64,000 bases of DNA from Umezawaea beigongshangensis (GTDB taxonomy: Bacteria > Actinomycetota > Actinomycetes > Mycobacteriales > Pseudonocardiaceae): assembly GCF_016464305.1 (NCBI RefSeq), contig NZ_JAEIOJ010000003.1, forward strand, positions 657,726 through 721,725, given 5' to 3'. The translations under genes and the position numbers were made by a program. Of the stretch, positions 7,821-18,842 are shown one piece after another. The notes below the pieces were generated by a model, which ran no database searches, had not been told where the DNA came from, and saw only the letters and a program-made list of their open reading frames with translations. How positions within the stretch are numbered: the first letter of the stretch is position 1; each line of letters begins with the position of its first letter.

Positions 7821-9317
7821 ATGTCACCGTCCCTGGCGGAACGGCGCCCGCCCGCACCGTCCGGAGTGGACGCTTCCACGAGCGCTGCGGACCGGCTCCG
7901 CTGGACCGGGTTCGGCGGCGTCCTCCTGCTCGTCGCCGCCGCGTGGGCCGGTGCGGTGACGGCCCCGTCGTCCGCTCCGGCCACGGCGGCGCTCGCGGCC
8001 GGGATCGCCGGTGCCGCCGTGCTGGTGCTGTCGTGGGCGCTGCTCGGCCGGACGCCGCCGAGTCCGCAGCGGCTCAGGTGGACGCTGGCGCTCTGGTGCG
8101 CCCCGCTGCTGGTCGCGCCACCCCTGTTCAGCCGGGACGTGTTCAGCTACCTCGCGCAGGGGGAGATCGCCGCGCGCGGTCTCGACCCGCACGCCCTCGG
8201 TCCCGCGACGGCGCTCGGCGCGGCGTCGGAGATCGTCGGGCGGGTGGGCCCGCAGTGGCGCGACACGCCGTCGCCCTACGGTTCGCTGTTCGGCGCGGTG
8301 CAGCGGCTGATCGCGCAGGTGTCGGCGGGAGATCCGCTGGTCGGCGTCCTGCTGCACCGCCTGGTCGCGGTGCTGGGACTGGTCCTGGTCGTCTGGGCGG
8401 TGCCCCGCCTCGCCGTCCTCGCGGGAGGCGCGCCGCGCACCGCGCTGTGGCTCGGCGTGCTCAACCCGCTGGTGCTGTGGCACCTCGTGGCCGGCGTCCA
8501 CAACGACTCGCTGATGCTGGGCCTGATGCTCACCGGCGCGGTCGTCGCGCTGGAGGCGCTGCGCGAGCGGATCGAGTGGGGGCCCCTCGCGCTCGGCGTC
8601 GTGCTCGTCGCCCTCGGCGCGGAGGTGAAGCTGCCCGCGCTGCTCGCGCTGGCCGTGGTCGGGACCGCGCTGGCACGCCGTCGCGGCGGCACGGTCGGCG
8701 ACCTCGTGCTCGCGGGGGCCGGGACGCTGCTGGCCTTCGTGGCGGTGTGCGGCGCGGTCTCGCTGCTCACCGGGCTCGGATTCGGGTGGGTGCGGACGCT
8801 GGGCACGTCCGGGCAGGTCGACAGCTGGCTGGCGCCCACGAACTGGTTCGGCTTCCTGACCGGGGGAGTCGGTGCGGTGTTCGGCGCGCAGATCACCCCG
8901 GTGATGATCGGCGTCGGCAGGACGCTCGGCTGCGTGCTGGCGGTGGGCGGGATCGCGCTCGTGCTGCGCGCGCAGCTGCGCGGCCGGATCGGCGGGGTCG
9001 CGTCCCTCGGCGCGGTGCTGGGACTGTTCGTCGTCCTCGGGCCGGTGGTGCAGCCCTGGTACCTCCTGTGGGCCGTGGTCCCCCTCGCCGCCTGCCCGCT
9101 GCCGGGACGCGCCCGGACCGGCCTGGCCGCGCTCGTCGCGGTCTTCGCGCTGCTCGTCCCCCCGCTGGCCGGGGACTTCTCCGGCCGGGCCGGTCAGCTC
9201 GTCACCGGCTACGCCATCGGCGCGCTGCTGGCGGGGGCGGCGCTCCCGCTGCTGCGCGGCACCGGGTTGCTTCTTGGTCACCGACCAAGGTTTACTGGTC
9301 CCGTTGTTGGTCGGTGA
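7821..9317 (+). CDS. MptB-type polyprenol-phosphomannose-dependent alpha-(1->6) mannosyltransferase
   Basis: 498 aa. ATG 7821 follows GGAG by five bases. About 11-13 hydrophobic segments alternate with the family motifs LFSRDVFSYLAQG (the first extracytoplasmic loop with catalytic acid residues) and PSPYGSLFG. MptB proteins extend the mannan backbone of lipoglycans outside the membrane with decaprenyl-phospho-mannose. The stop codon lies inside a TetR operator (9307-9321) belonging to the downstream gene, so the gene may be read independently of the TetR system that surrounds it. Confidence 0.85.
   Translation: MSPSLAERRPPAPSGVDASTSAADRLRWTGFGGVLLLVAAAWAGAVTAPSSAPATAALAAGIAGAAVLVLSWALLGRTPPSPQRLRWTLALWCAPLLVAPPLFSRDVFSYLAQGEIAARGLDPHALGPATALGAASEIVGRVGPQWRDTPSPYGSLFGAVQRLIAQVSAGDPLVGVLLHRLVAVLGLVLVVWAVPRLAVLAGGAPRTALWLGVLNPLVLWHLVAGVHNDSLMLGLMLTGAVVALEALRERIEWGPLALGVVLVALGAEVKLPALLALAVVGTALARRRGGTVGDLVLAGAGTLLAFVAVCGAVSLLTGLGFGWVRTLGTSGQVDSWLAPTNWFGFLTGGVGAVFGAQITPVMIGVGRTLGCVLAVGGIALVLRAQLRGRIGGVASLGAVLGLFVVLGPVVQPWYLLWAVVPLAACPLPGRARTGLAALVAVFALLVPPLAGDFSGRAGQLVTGYAIGALLAGAALPLLRGTGLLLGHRPRFTGPVVGR
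9274..9288. promoter_or_regulatory. TetR operator O2 in monooxygenase promoter
   Basis: An exact copy of TTGGTCACCGACCAA. It falls between a possible -35 (TTGCTT, 9267) and -10 (TTTACT, 9291), a position suited to repression. Confidence 0.72.
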
Positions 9318-9321
9318 CCAA
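9307..9321. promoter_or_regulatory. TetR operator O3 overlapping the monooxygenase RBS
   Basis: TTGGTCGGTGACCAA is the exact reverse complement of O1 and O2. It overlaps the AAGGAG ribosome binding site (9320-9325) of the gene starting at 9331. The 33-bp spacing from O2 is about three helical turns. Confidence 0.72.
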
Positions 9322-9330
9322 GGAGCAGTG

Positions 9331-10740
9331 ATGACCGAGATCGAAGCGGGGCGACGGGTGATCGTCGCGGGGGCGGGCCCCACCGGCCTGTGGCTGGCCG
9401 CGGAACTCGCGCTGAACGACGTGCCCGTGCTCGTCCTGGAGGCCGCGCCGCGGCGGGGCACCCGCTCCAAGGCGCTCACGATCCACCCGCGCACCGTCGA
9501 GGTCCTCGCCTCGCGCGACGCGCACCGGCCGTTCCTCGACGAGGGGGTGCGCATCCCCACCGGGCACTTCGGCGCGCTGGAGAGCCGGCTGGACTTCTCC
9601 GTGCTGGACACGCCGTTCCCGTTCACCCTGGCGCTGCCGCAGGTCAGGACCGAGGAACTGCTGGAGGCCCGTGCCGTGGCGCTGGGGGCCGAGATCCGGC
9701 GCGGGGCACGGGTGAGCGGGTTCGCGCAGGACGGCGACGGCGTCGTGGTCCACGTCGACGGCTCCGCGGACGAGCGGGGCTCCCACCTCGTCGGCTGCGA
9801 CGGGGCGGGCAGCGCCGTGCGCGCCGCCGCCGGGATCGACTTCCCCGGCACCGACGCCACCACGTGGGGCTTCCTGGGCGACGTGCGCCTCGACTCGCCG
9901 CCGCGGGAGCCGGTCGGGACGGTCACCGAGCGCGGCAACCTCCTGGTGGTGCCGCTGGGAGGAGGGCTGCACCGCCTGGTCGGCGTGACCCCCGAGCACG
10001 TCGGGACGGACCGGCCGGGGCGGTTGACGGAGGAGGAGTTCCGCCGGACCGTCGAGCGGATCGCCGGGCACGACGTCGGGATGGGCGCGCCCGTGTGGCT
10101 CTCGCGCTTCGGCGACGCCACCCGCCAGGCCGCCCGGTACCGGCTCGGCCGGGTGCTGCTCGCGGGCGACGCCGCCCACGTGCACTTCCCCGCCGGCGGG
10201 GTCGGGCTCAACCTGGGCGTGCAGGACGCCGCCAACCTCGGCTGGAAGCTCGCCGCCGTCGTGCGGGGCGAGGCGCCCGACGTCCTGCTCGACACCTACC
10301 ACGACGAGCGCCACCCGGTCGGCGCGGCCGTGTTGCGCAGCAGCCTCGCCCAGACCGCGCTGATCACCTCCTTCTCCGCGCAGGGCCGTGCGCTGCGTGA
10401 CGTGCTCTCCACCCTCGTGGTCACCCGCCCGGAGGTGTCGCGCGACCTGGCGGAGCAGCTCTCCGCGCTCGGCGTGGCCTACCGCGCCCCGGACGACGCG
10501 CACCCGCTGGTCGGCACCCGTGCACCCGATCTGCCGGTGGGCGGATCGGGATTGTTCGCACTGCTGCGACCCGGTCGGCACGTTCTTCTCGACTTCGCCG
10601 GGAACGCCGAATTGCCGGTACCGGCCAGAACGCTCGTGCACTCTGCACGTGCACCGCGGGATCGTCTCGAATGGGACGGCGTGGCCGCCGCGCTGATCCG
10701 TCCCGACGGCCACGTCGCCTCGATTTCCGCATCGCGGTAG
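9331..10740 (+). CDS. FAD-dependent aromatic-type monooxygenase (group A flavoprotein)
   Basis: 469 aa; ATG 9331 follows AAGGAG. The Rossmann motif is VIVAGAGPTGLWLAAELA (residues 10-27), the DG motif LVGCDGAGSAVR (about 153) and the second FAD motif RVLLAGDAAHVHFPAGGVG (about 275). A thioredoxin-like C-terminal extension ends the protein. This architecture is shared by aromatic hydroxylases and by antibiotic-modifying enzymes of the rifampicin- and tetracycline-monooxygenase type. Two TetR operators in its promoter make it likely to be induced by a small-molecule substrate. It converges on a chorismate-lyase-like gene, so an aromatic substrate is also possible. Confidence 0.87.
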   Translation: MTEIEAGRRVIVAGAGPTGLWLAAELALNDVPVLVLEAAPRRGTRSKALTIHPRTVEVLASRDAHRPFLDEGVRIPTGHFGALESRLDFSVLDTPFPFTLALPQVRTEELLEARAVALGAEIRRGARVSGFAQDGDGVVVHVDGSADERGSHLVGCDGAGSAVRAAAGIDFPGTDATTWGFLGDVRLDSPPREPVGTVTERGNLLVVPLGGGLHRLVGVTPEHVGTDRPGRLTEEEFRRTVERIAGHDVGMGAPVWLSRFGDATRQAARYRLGRVLLAGDAAHVHFPAGGVGLNLGVQDAANLGWKLAAVVRGEAPDVLLDTYHDERHPVGAAVLRSSLAQTALITSFSAQGRALRDVLSTLVVTRPEVSRDLAEQLSALGVAYRAPDDAHPLVGTRAPDLPVGGSGLFALLRPGRHVLLDFAGNAELPVPARTLVHSARAPRDRLEWDGVAAALIRPDGHVASISASR

Positions 10741-10815
10741 AGCGGGACGCGTGTCATTCAACTCGTGGTCGGCAAATTGCATCGCGCAGTTCACGCGCGA
10801 TTTCGAAGCGCTTCG

Positions 10816-11409
10816 TCAGCCCGCGCGGGCCGACGTCCACCCGAAGGCCGCGAGCACGCCGGGGCCGGGTTCGCGGTGCGCCACGATGGACTGCTCCAGG
10901 CGCTCGTCGGTGAGCACCCACGGCACGCCGTTCACCAGCAGCGAGGCCGTGAGCTCGGCGACGAGCCCGGTGCCGCCGCGCTCGTCGGTGACGTACCGGT
11001 AGTCCGGCGCGTCGGTCTGCCGCCGCATCCCGACCTTCTGCAGGGCGAGCCCGAGGGGAATGCCCAGGTCGAGGTCCTCGCGGACGCTGCGCGGCAACCT
11101 GCTGGTCACCACCAGCGCGTTCACCGAGGCCAGACGCACCGGGACGCCGGCCAGCTCCGCCCACAGCTCGCCCTGCCGGTAGGTGGTGCGCTCGCCCTCG
11201 TCGAGGTCGAGCACGTGGGCCTCCGCGGAGGTGGCGCACCGCCGGTCCTCGGAGAGCAGGCGGTGCGTGACGCCGCTGCGGTGGTTGTCCTGGATGCCCA
11301 GCCAGGTGCTGACCGACGAGGTCAGGCAGTTCTGGGCCCTGATCAGCGTGACGAGTCTCCTCATCCGGCGCAGGAGTTCCACGTCCGTGTTCGCGGCGAT
11401 CGTCTGCAT
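10816..11409 (-). CDS. chorismate pyruvate-lyase family (DUF98/UbiC-like) protein
   Basis: 197 aa from ATG 11409, with AGGGAGAG upstream. The central region (VRLASVNALVVTSRLPRSVR, then LDLGIPLGLALQKVGMRRQ) matches the fold pattern of DUF98 chorismate lyases such as mycobacterial Rv2949c: an Arg-containing hydrophobic strand, a conserved LP turn, PLG, then a second Arg. Those enzymes release pyruvate from chorismate to give 4-hydroxybenzoate for phenolic lipid synthesis. The match is weaker over the C-terminal 60 residues. The gene is divergent from the ligase/KR/TE protein, which is the kind of partner that would use an aromatic acid starter. A different UbiC/UTRA-fold function cannot be excluded. 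Confidence 0.55.
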   Translation of the reverse strand: MQTIAANTDVELLRRMRRLVTLIRAQNCLTSSVSTWLGIQDNHRSGVTHRLLSEDRRCATSAEAHVLDLDEGERTTYRQGELWAELAGVPVRLASVNALVVTSRLPRSVREDLDLGIPLGLALQKVGMRRQTDAPDYRYVTDERGGTGLVAELTASLLVNGVPWVLTDERLEQSIVAHREPGPGVLAAFGWTSARAG

Positions 11410-11909
11410 CGTCTCTCCCTGGGGCTGCTGACCGGGTTTCGGCGCTGGAGTCGTGATGGGGTTCGGACAACGACGAGGAACCGGGGTGGCGGTCCGCGCA
11501 CTGCCCGGAAGAGGTAATCGCATCCCTTCCAACAATTGCCTCGTTGAACACAACACTTTCTCCGGTCACGAGTGTGCGCCACAGTCCTAACGTTTGGGTG
11601 TCACGTTCCCGCACTTCGCGCGGAACACACAGAAGGGCGCGGCCGTTTGTGTCTGCTCGTCGCGCGGTTCGGCCGATCGGCCGAGCGCCGTCACCGTCCG
11701 CGGCGTTCCCCGCGACGGTTCCGGTGTGCTGCGAACGCCGGGGACGTCGCGGCCGACCGGGGTGCGGCGCTCACCCGGCCGGGGTGACGGGGCCGAGTCC
11801 CCGCGGGGAGCGCCACCGGGGGCAGATCACGGGGGGCGTCAGCGCAGTCGGCTCCGCGAGACGACCCCGCCGTTCGACACGGTGTGGCCCTACCGGTACT
11901 TGTGTGGAC
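11410..11909. other. 500-bp divergent intergenic region
   Basis: No coding frame is convincing. The only local symmetry I see is a short GTTG/CAAC inverted repeat at 11543-11554. Promoters for the two divergent genes must lie here, but no clear -35/-10 pair can be assigned. Confidence 0.4.
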
Positions 11910-14900
11910 ATGCTTCACGCCCGCCTGATCCGTCCGCTCCCCGAGCTGCTCGCCGAGCACGTGCGCGATTCGCCGACCAGGGTCGCCTTCGACGACGGCA
12001 CCCGCAGCGCGACGTACGCCGAGCTCGACGTGAGAACGGCGCGGATGGCCGGGCACCTCGCCCAGCTCGGGCTGGAGTCCGGGGACCGGGCGGCGATCCA
12101 CCTGGACGACGGCGTGGCGGTCGTGGAGAGCCTGATCGCGATCACCAGGGCGGGCGGCGTCGGCGTGCCGCTCGACGCGCGCTGCACCGAGGCGGAACTG
12201 ACGCACCTGCTCGGCGACAGCGCCCCGCGCGTGATCATCACCGACCCGCAGCGGCTGCCCGCCGTCCGTCGCGCCCTGCCCGCCGGGCAGCACGCCGAGT
12301 TCGTCGTCACCGGTCCCGAGCCCGCGCGGGACGCGCCCAGCGGAACCCTGGGCTACGACACGGCCACCGGCACACAGCCGCTGTGGCCGGCCGCCGACGC
12401 GCTCGACCTCGACGCCCCGGCGTGGATCCACTACCCGCCCAGCGGCACCGCTCCCACCCCGCGCGGGGTGGTGTCCAGCCAGCGGGCCGCCCTGTGGCCG
12501 TCCTCGGCGTGCCACGCCCCGCTCCTCGGTCTGACCTCCGACGACGTCGTGCTGTGGCCGCTGCCCACCACCGACGCGTTCGCGCACTCGCTGTGCGTCC
12601 TGGGGGTCCTCGCCGTCGGAGCCACCGCCCGGATCACCAGCCCCTCCCAGATCGACCGGAGCGTCGAGGTGCTGCGCGCCGGAGGGGTCACCGTCCTGGT
12701 CGGCGACGCGGCCACGTTCCGCCGGCTCGTGCGCTCGGTCCGCGACGCCCGGTTCACCCCGCGCGGACTGCGGATCTGCCTGTCCACGGGTGCGCCCAGC
12801 ACCCCGCTGCTGCGCCGCTCCGTGCTCGACGCGCTCGGCGTCGACCTGCTCGACGGCCACCACGCGCCGGAGACCTGCGGCCTGATCTCGGTCACCAGGC
12901 CGGGCGACCCGCCCGTCGACGACTCCTCCGGCCTGCCGGTGCCCGGCCGGATGATCCGCCTGGTGGACCCGGCCACCGGACGCGACGTCAAGACCGGCGA
13001 GGAGGGCGAGCTGCTCGTCGGCGGCCCCGGTCGGATGCTGCGCTACCACAACGATCCCGAGGCGTCGGACACCGCGCTGCGCGAGGGCTGGTGCCGCACC
13101 GGCGACCTCGCCCGGCGCACCAGGAACGCCCACGTCCAGATCACCGGCCGGGTCGCCACCGCCCCGCCGCCTCCGCCCCGCGACGTGGTCACGGTGCCCG
13201 TGCGGGAGCCGCTGTTCCGGGTCGACTGGGTCGTCAAGCCCGACCCCGTCGGCTCGGTCGACGGCACGTGGGTGGTGCTGCGCCAGGACACCGACGTCGC
13301 CGAGGGGCAGGACGCGCCCGACGTCGTGGTCCTGCCGGTGAGCACCCGCGCCACCGACACCGACGTGGTGTCCACCGTGCACTCGCTGACCTCCCGCACG
13401 CTGGAGTCCCTGCGCACCTGGCAGGAGCGGCCGGGACTGGCGCGGGCCAGGCTCGTCGTCGTCACCCGCGACGCCACCGCCCCCGTGCCCGACCTCGCCG
13501 CGGCGGCGGTGTGGGGGCTGGTGCGCACCGCCCAGTCGGAGAACCCCGGCCGCATCACGCTCGTCGACCTCGACGGGCGTGCCGAGTCCCTGCGCCTGCT
13601 GCACGCCGCCGTCGCCGGTGGTGAGCCCCAGCTCGCGATCAGGGAGGGTGTCGTGTCGGTGCCGCGGCTCGCGAGGGCCTCGGAACCCGCGACCCCCGGC
13701 CCGACGCCCACCGCGCGCGGCACCGTCCTGATCACCGGCGGCACGGGAGGTCTCGGCGCCGTCGTCGCCAGGCACCTCGCCGACAAGCACGGTGTGCGCG
13801 ACCTGCTGCTGGTGTCGCGGCGCGGCCCGGCCGCCCCCGGCGCGGCACGGCTGCGCGGCGAGCTCCAGGCGATGGGCGCGCGGGTGCGCATCGTCGCGGC
13901 CGACGTCACCGACCGGGCCGCCCTGGGCGCCGTCGTGCACGGCGTGCGGTCGACCCTCACCGGCGTCGTGCACGCCGCCGGGGTCCTGGACGACGGAGTC
14001 CTGTCCGCGCTGACGCCCGAGCGGATGGCCGCCGTGCTGCGGCCCAAGGTCGACGCGGCGTGGAGCCTGCACGAGCTGACCCGCGACCTCGACCTGTCGG
14101 TGTTCGTCCTGTTCTCCTCCGCCGCCGGACTGCTGGGCACCCCCGGCCAGGGCAACTACGCGGCGGCCACCTCGTTCCTCGACGCCCTCGCCGAGCACCG
14201 CAGGGCGCAGGGGCTGCCCGCGCAGTCGCTCGCCTGGGGCTCCTGGGCGCACGACCGCGGCATCGCCGCCCGCAACCGCCAGCGGCGCAACGGTTTCACC
14301 GGCATCTCGCCCGAGCGGGGCATGGTGCTGCTGGACGCGGCGCTGCGCTGCGGCGAACCGGTGCTCGCGCCGATCCTGCTCGACCCCGAGGCGGAGCGCC
14401 CGCCCGCGTCGGCCGTGCCCGCCGTGCTGCGGAGCATCGTCACCCCGGCCGCGCCGGGCACGGCGCTGCCCGAGTGGCTGCTCGACCACGTGGAGCCCCA
14501 GGCCGAGCGGGAGCCGGACACCGTCCTGCTGCCCAGGATCAGCGCCTCCACCAACACCCTCACCTCCCTCTACCGCGGGGTGTGCCGGGCGGGCCAGCCC
14601 GCCTCGGCGACGCAGATGCTCGTCACCGCGTCGTGGGCGCTGCCGTCGTTCGACGCGGCGGCCCGCGGCTCGCACGCCCTCCCGCCGGTCCGGCTGTCCC
14701 CGGCACCCGTGCGCGGCCCCGCGGTGATCTGCCTGCCCTCGTTCGTCCCGGCGGCGGGCGCGGGGGAGTACGTCCTCTTCGCCGACCACCTCGGCCCCGG
14801 CGTCGAGGTGCACGTCCTGCCGCACCCCGGCTTCGGCACCGGGCAGGCCGTGCCGGACGACTGGCGCACGCTGGCCCGGCTGCACGCCGAGACGGTCCTG

Positions 14901-15449
14901 CGGCACTTCGGCGACCGGCCGTTCGTCGTGCTGGGCCGGGCCAGCGGTGGCCGGGCGGCGCACGCCGTGGCCACCCACCTGGAAGACCTCGGCTCACCCG
15001 CCGCGGCGCTCGCGCTGATCGACACCTACCCCGACGACGACGCCCACGACTGGCTCCCGGCGCTGCTGGCCCGCACCGCGCTGCGCGAGGGCGACCGGCT
15101 CGACGCCGCCGCCGAGGAGGCCGCGCTGGGCGCGACCGGCGCCTACACCCGGATCTTCGGCGCGTGGACGCCGGAGGTCATCGGCACCCCCACGCTGCTG
15201 CTGCGCGCCCAGACGCCGGCGCCGGAGATGGTCGGCCCCCGGCACGGCCAGGACTGGCGGACCTCCTGGCCGGTGCCGCACCACGTGCTGGACGTGCCCG
15301 GAGACCACTTCACCGTCGTGGAGGAGCACGCCAGGAGCACCGCGACCGCCCTGCGGGGATGGCTGGAGTGGTTGGGGCTGCTGCGTTCCCCCGTGCGGAG
15401 CAACCTCCCCGCCGACGCCGGGGCCGCGCGCGGCCCGCTCGTGGGGTAG
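11910..15449 (+). CDS. collapsed PKS-like protein: degenerate acyl-AMP ligase - ketoreductase - thioesterase-like, no ACP
   Basis: 1179 aa from ATG 11910 (GTG 11904 is an alternative; no Shine-Dalgarno). Residues 1-420 are an ANL adenylation domain. The P-loop motif is altered ([11 protein letters not shown], Arg for the usual Lys), RTGD is kept, and the C-terminal lid is missing after ITGR. Residues 430-590 are the structural half of a ketoreductase. The catalytic half begins near 604 ([10 protein letters not shown]) with an LDD motif and [16 protein letters not shown] (Tyr750), but the usual Asn four residues on is Thr. After a thioesterase-type linker, residues ~940-1150 form a thioesterase whose GHSxGG motif reads GRASGG (Ala1011 at the nucleophile) and which keeps GDHF. 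No KS, AT or carrier domain (no DSL motif) is present. There are no internal stops and coding bias is maintained. Confidence 0.85.
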   Translation: MLHARLIRPLPELLAEHVRDSPTRVAFDDGTRSATYAELDVRTARMAGHLAQLGLESGDRAAIHLDDGVAVVESLIAITRAGGVGVPLDARCTEAELTHLLGDSAPRVIITDPQRLPAVRRALPAGQHAEFVVTGPEPARDAPSGTLGYDTATGTQPLWPAADALDLDAPAWIHYPPSGTAPTPRGVVSSQRAALWPSSACHAPLLGLTSDDVVLWPLPTTDAFAHSLCVLGVLAVGATARITSPSQIDRSVEVLRAGGVTVLVGDAATFRRLVRSVRDARFTPRGLRICLSTGAPSTPLLRRSVLDALGVDLLDGHHAPETCGLISVTRPGDPPVDDSSGLPVPGRMIRLVDPATGRDVKTGEEGELLVGGPGRMLRYHNDPEASDTALREGWCRTGDLARRTRNAHVQITGRVATAPPPPPRDVVTVPVREPLFRVDWVVKPDPVGSVDGTWVVLRQDTDVAEGQDAPDVVVLPVSTRATDTDVVSTVHSLTSRTLESLRTWQERPGLARARLVVVTRDATAPVPDLAAAAVWGLVRTAQSENPGRITLVDLDGRAESLRLLHAAVAGGEPQLAIREGVVSVPRLARASEPATPGPTPTARGTVLITGGTGGLGAVVARHLADKHGVRDLLLVSRRGPAAPGAARLRGELQAMGARVRIVAADVTDRAALGAVVHGVRSTLTGVVHAAGVLDDGVLSALTPERMAAVLRPKVDAAWSLHELTRDLDLSVFVLFSSAAGLLGTPGQGNYAAATSFLDALAEHRRAQGLPAQSLAWGSWAHDRGIAARNRQRRNGFTGISPERGMVLLDAALRCGEPVLAPILLDPEAERPPASAVPAVLRSIVTPAAPGTALPEWLLDHVEPQAEREPDTVLLPRISASTNTLTSLYRGVCRAGQPASATQMLVTASWALPSFDAAARGSHALPPVRLSPAPVRGPAVICLPSFVPAAGAGEYVLFADHLGPGVEVHVLPHPGFGTGQAVPDDWRTLARLHAETVLRHFGDRPFVVLGRASGGRAAHAVATHLEDLGSPAAALALIDTYPDDDAHDWLPALLARTALREGDRLDAAAEEAALGATGAYTRIFGAWTPEVIGTPTLLLRAQTPAPEMVGPRHGQDWRTSWPVPHHVLDVPGDHFTVVEEHARSTATALRGWLEWLGLLRSPVRSNLPADAGAARGPLVG

Positions 15450-16874
<1,425 letters not shown>

Positions 16875-16898
16875 CCGTTCACGGGACCCCGGTGACGG

Positions 16899-16988
16899 CG
16901 CGAGCTGGCCGAGCGGGCCACCGCCGAGGTGATGAGCCGCTGCGTCATCACCGTGACCACCGAGGACGGGAAGCTCGTCACCGGTTGA
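16899..16988 (+). pseudogene. possible 29-codon 3' gene remnant
   Basis: An open frame without a start codon (RELAERATAEVMSRC, ending KLVTG-stop) has coding-like composition. It overlaps the 3' end of the response regulator gene by 11 bases. It may be the tail of a lost gene, or chance. Confidence 0.2.
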
Positions 16989-17622
16989 GGTAGGCCAGCA
17001 CCGCCCGCACCCGCCGGTGGCTGTCGTCGGCGGGGGGCAGGTCGAGCTTCGCCAGGATGTTGCTGATGTGCTTCTCCACGGAAGCGGGCGCGAGCACGAG
17101 TTCGGCGCAGACGGCCGAGTTGGACAGGCCCTGCGCGACGAGCGAGAGCACCTCCCGCTCCCGCGCGGTGAGCGCCGCGATGCCGCGGTCGCCCGCGTTG
17201 CGCGCGACGAGCTGCCGCACGACCTCCGGATCCATCACCGTGCCGCCCGCCGCGACCCGCTCGATGGTGTCCAGGAAGTCGTCCAGCGCGGTCACCCGGT
17301 CCTTCAGCAGGTAGCCGACCGCGCCGTTGCCGCCGGCGATCAGATCGGCCGCGTACACCCGCTCGACGTACTGCGACAGGATCAGCACGGGCGTCCTCGG
17401 CTCGCGGGCGCGGATCGCCAGCGCGGCGCGCAGCCCCTCGTCGCGGAAGCCCGGCGGCAGCCGGACGTCCACGATGGACAGATCGGGGCGGTGCCGGGCC
17501 ACCGCCTCCTCCAGCTCCGGCGCGGTGGCCACGGCGGCCACGACCGTGTGCCCGGTGTCGGTGAGCATCCGCACCAGCCCGTCGCGCAGCAGCAGCAGGT
17601 CCTCGGCGATCACGATGCGCAC
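16978..17622 (-). CDS. NarL/FixJ-family response regulator
   Basis: 214 aa from GTG 17622, overlapping the kinase gene by 13 bases. The receiver domain has the acidic pair (IAEDLLLLRDG), the phospho-acceptor Asp in SIVDVRLPP and the conserved Lys in GYLLKDRV. A LuxR-type helix-turn-helix (LTAREREVLSLVAQG) ends the protein. It is the last gene of an operon with an ABC ATPase, an FtsX-type permease and a sensor kinase, the usual composition of systems that sense and respond to cell-envelope-active peptides or antibiotics. Confidence 0.93.
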   Translation of the reverse strand: MRIVIAEDLLLLRDGLVRMLTDTGHTVVAAVATAPELEEAVARHRPDLSIVDVRLPPGFRDEGLRAALAIRAREPRTPVLILSQYVERVYAADLIAGGNGAVGYLLKDRVTALDDFLDTIERVAAGGTVMDPEVVRQLVARNAGDRGIAALTAREREVLSLVAQGLSNSAVCAELVLAPASVEKHISNILAKLDLPPADDSHRRVRAVLAYLNR

Positions 17623-18833
17623 GGCAGCTCCACGTGGACGACGGTCGGGCCTCCGACCGGACTGGTGACCGACATCGTGCCGTCCAGCGCCTCGACCCTG
17701 CGGCGCAGGCCGTCCAGGCCGGACCCGGTGGCGTCCGCGCCGCCGCGGCCGTCGTCGCGGACCTCGACGGTCAGCGCGTCGGCCCTGCGGGTCAGGGTGA
17801 TCGCGCACGCCTGCGCCCCGGAGTGCTTCACGACGTTCGCGAGCGATTCGGCGACGACGAAGTACGCCGCCGACTCCACGGCCGCCGCGAGTTCCCCCAG
17901 CGCGTCGCCGCGGATCTCGACGGGCAGCGGCGCGTCGCCCGCGAGCGCGGCGAGCGCGGCGGTCAGCCCCCGGTCGGTCAGGATCGGCGGGTGGATGCCG
18001 CGGACCAGCCTGCGCAGCTCGGCGAGCGCCTCGTCGAGCTGGCGGCGGGCGGTGAGGACCTGGTCGCGGGCGGGCTTCCCGGTGGTGCGCATCGCGCGGT
18101 CGGCCAGGGCGAGCGTCATGCCGGCGGCGACGATCCTGGCCTGAGCGCCGTCGTGCAGGTCGCGCTCGATCCGGCGCAGTTCGGCCGCCTGCACGTCCAC
18201 CACGCGGCGACGGGTGGCCGCGAGCTGGCGGGCGCGTCGCGCGAGGCGCTGCCGGGGGCCGGGTTCGAGCAGTGCCACCGCCACCCGCGCCTGCACGCGA
18301 ACCGAGACGGCGACGAGCCGCCACGCCACCGGGGCCAGCACCAGGCCGAGCGCGGTGAGGACGAACCGGCCGCCCGCGCTGGTGAACAGCCAGCGGACGA
18401 CCGGCGGCAGGTTCGGGTTGGGCACCGCCCACAGCCACAGCGGCGCGACGATCGCGCCGAGGTCCACCAGACCGACGACCACCCCGGCCAGCCCGGCGAG
18501 CCCGAGGGGGAACAGCAGCAGCAGCCAGGCGAGGTCCCGCCAGGTGGCGGGTTCGCGGATCAGCTCGCTGCCGCGCCGCCACGGGTTCGCCGACGTCGCC
18601 GGCTCGTAGGGCGATTCGACCGGGCGGCCGAGCACCAGCGCCGCGCGCAGGCGTTCGAGCCCGGCGAGGTGGCGGGTCACCCACGTCACCACGAGGAACA
18701 CCGGCGGGGCGAGCTGGGTGAACGACAGCACGGTGCTGGCCAGCGTGGTGACCAGGACCCACACGAAGGTGGCGGGGCCCAGCACCAGGCTGGCCAGCAG
18801 GTGGGCCAGATCGCGGGCCCCGCGGCGGATCAC
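17610..18833 (-). CDS. sensor histidine kinase (HisKA_3, NarL partner)
   Basis: 407 aa from GTG 18833, nine bases after the permease stop. The N-terminal half carries four to five membrane helices in the arrangement of the actinobacterial 'Sensor' domain (residues ~10-170). The dimerisation/phosphoacceptor motif is IERDLHDGAQARIV with the phosphorylated His near residue 235. The ATPase domain has the N box AESLANVVKHSGA and the G1 motif RDDGRGG. It pairs with the response regulator encoded immediately downstream. Confidence 0.93.
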   Translation of the reverse strand: MIRRGARDLAHLLASLVLGPATFVWVLVTTLASTVLSFTQLAPPVFLVVTWVTRHLAGLERLRAALVLGRPVESPYEPATSANPWRRGSELIREPATWRDLAWLLLLFPLGLAGLAGVVVGLVDLGAIVAPLWLWAVPNPNLPPVVRWLFTSAGGRFVLTALGLVLAPVAWRLVAVSVRVQARVAVALLEPGPRQRLARRARQLAATRRRVVDVQAAELRRIERDLHDGAQARIVAAGMTLALADRAMRTTGKPARDQVLTARRQLDEALAELRRLVRGIHPPILTDRGLTAALAALAGDAPLPVEIRGDALGELAAAVESAAYFVVAESLANVVKHSGAQACAITLTRRADALTVEVRDDGRGGADATGSGLDGLRRRVEALDGTMSVTSPVGGPTVVHVELPCAS

Positions 18834-18842
18834 GTGATCAAC

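Noticed and set aside
9331-10740. Naming the flavoprotein as a rifampicin or tetracycline monooxygenase
   Set aside because: The fold and regulation fit, but specific substrate residues cannot be verified from sequence alone, so only the family is claimed.
11691-14978. 1095-codon reverse open frame
   Set aside because: It is antisense to the ligase/KR/TE protein, whose frame carries recognisable domains; this one is a GC-rich shadow.
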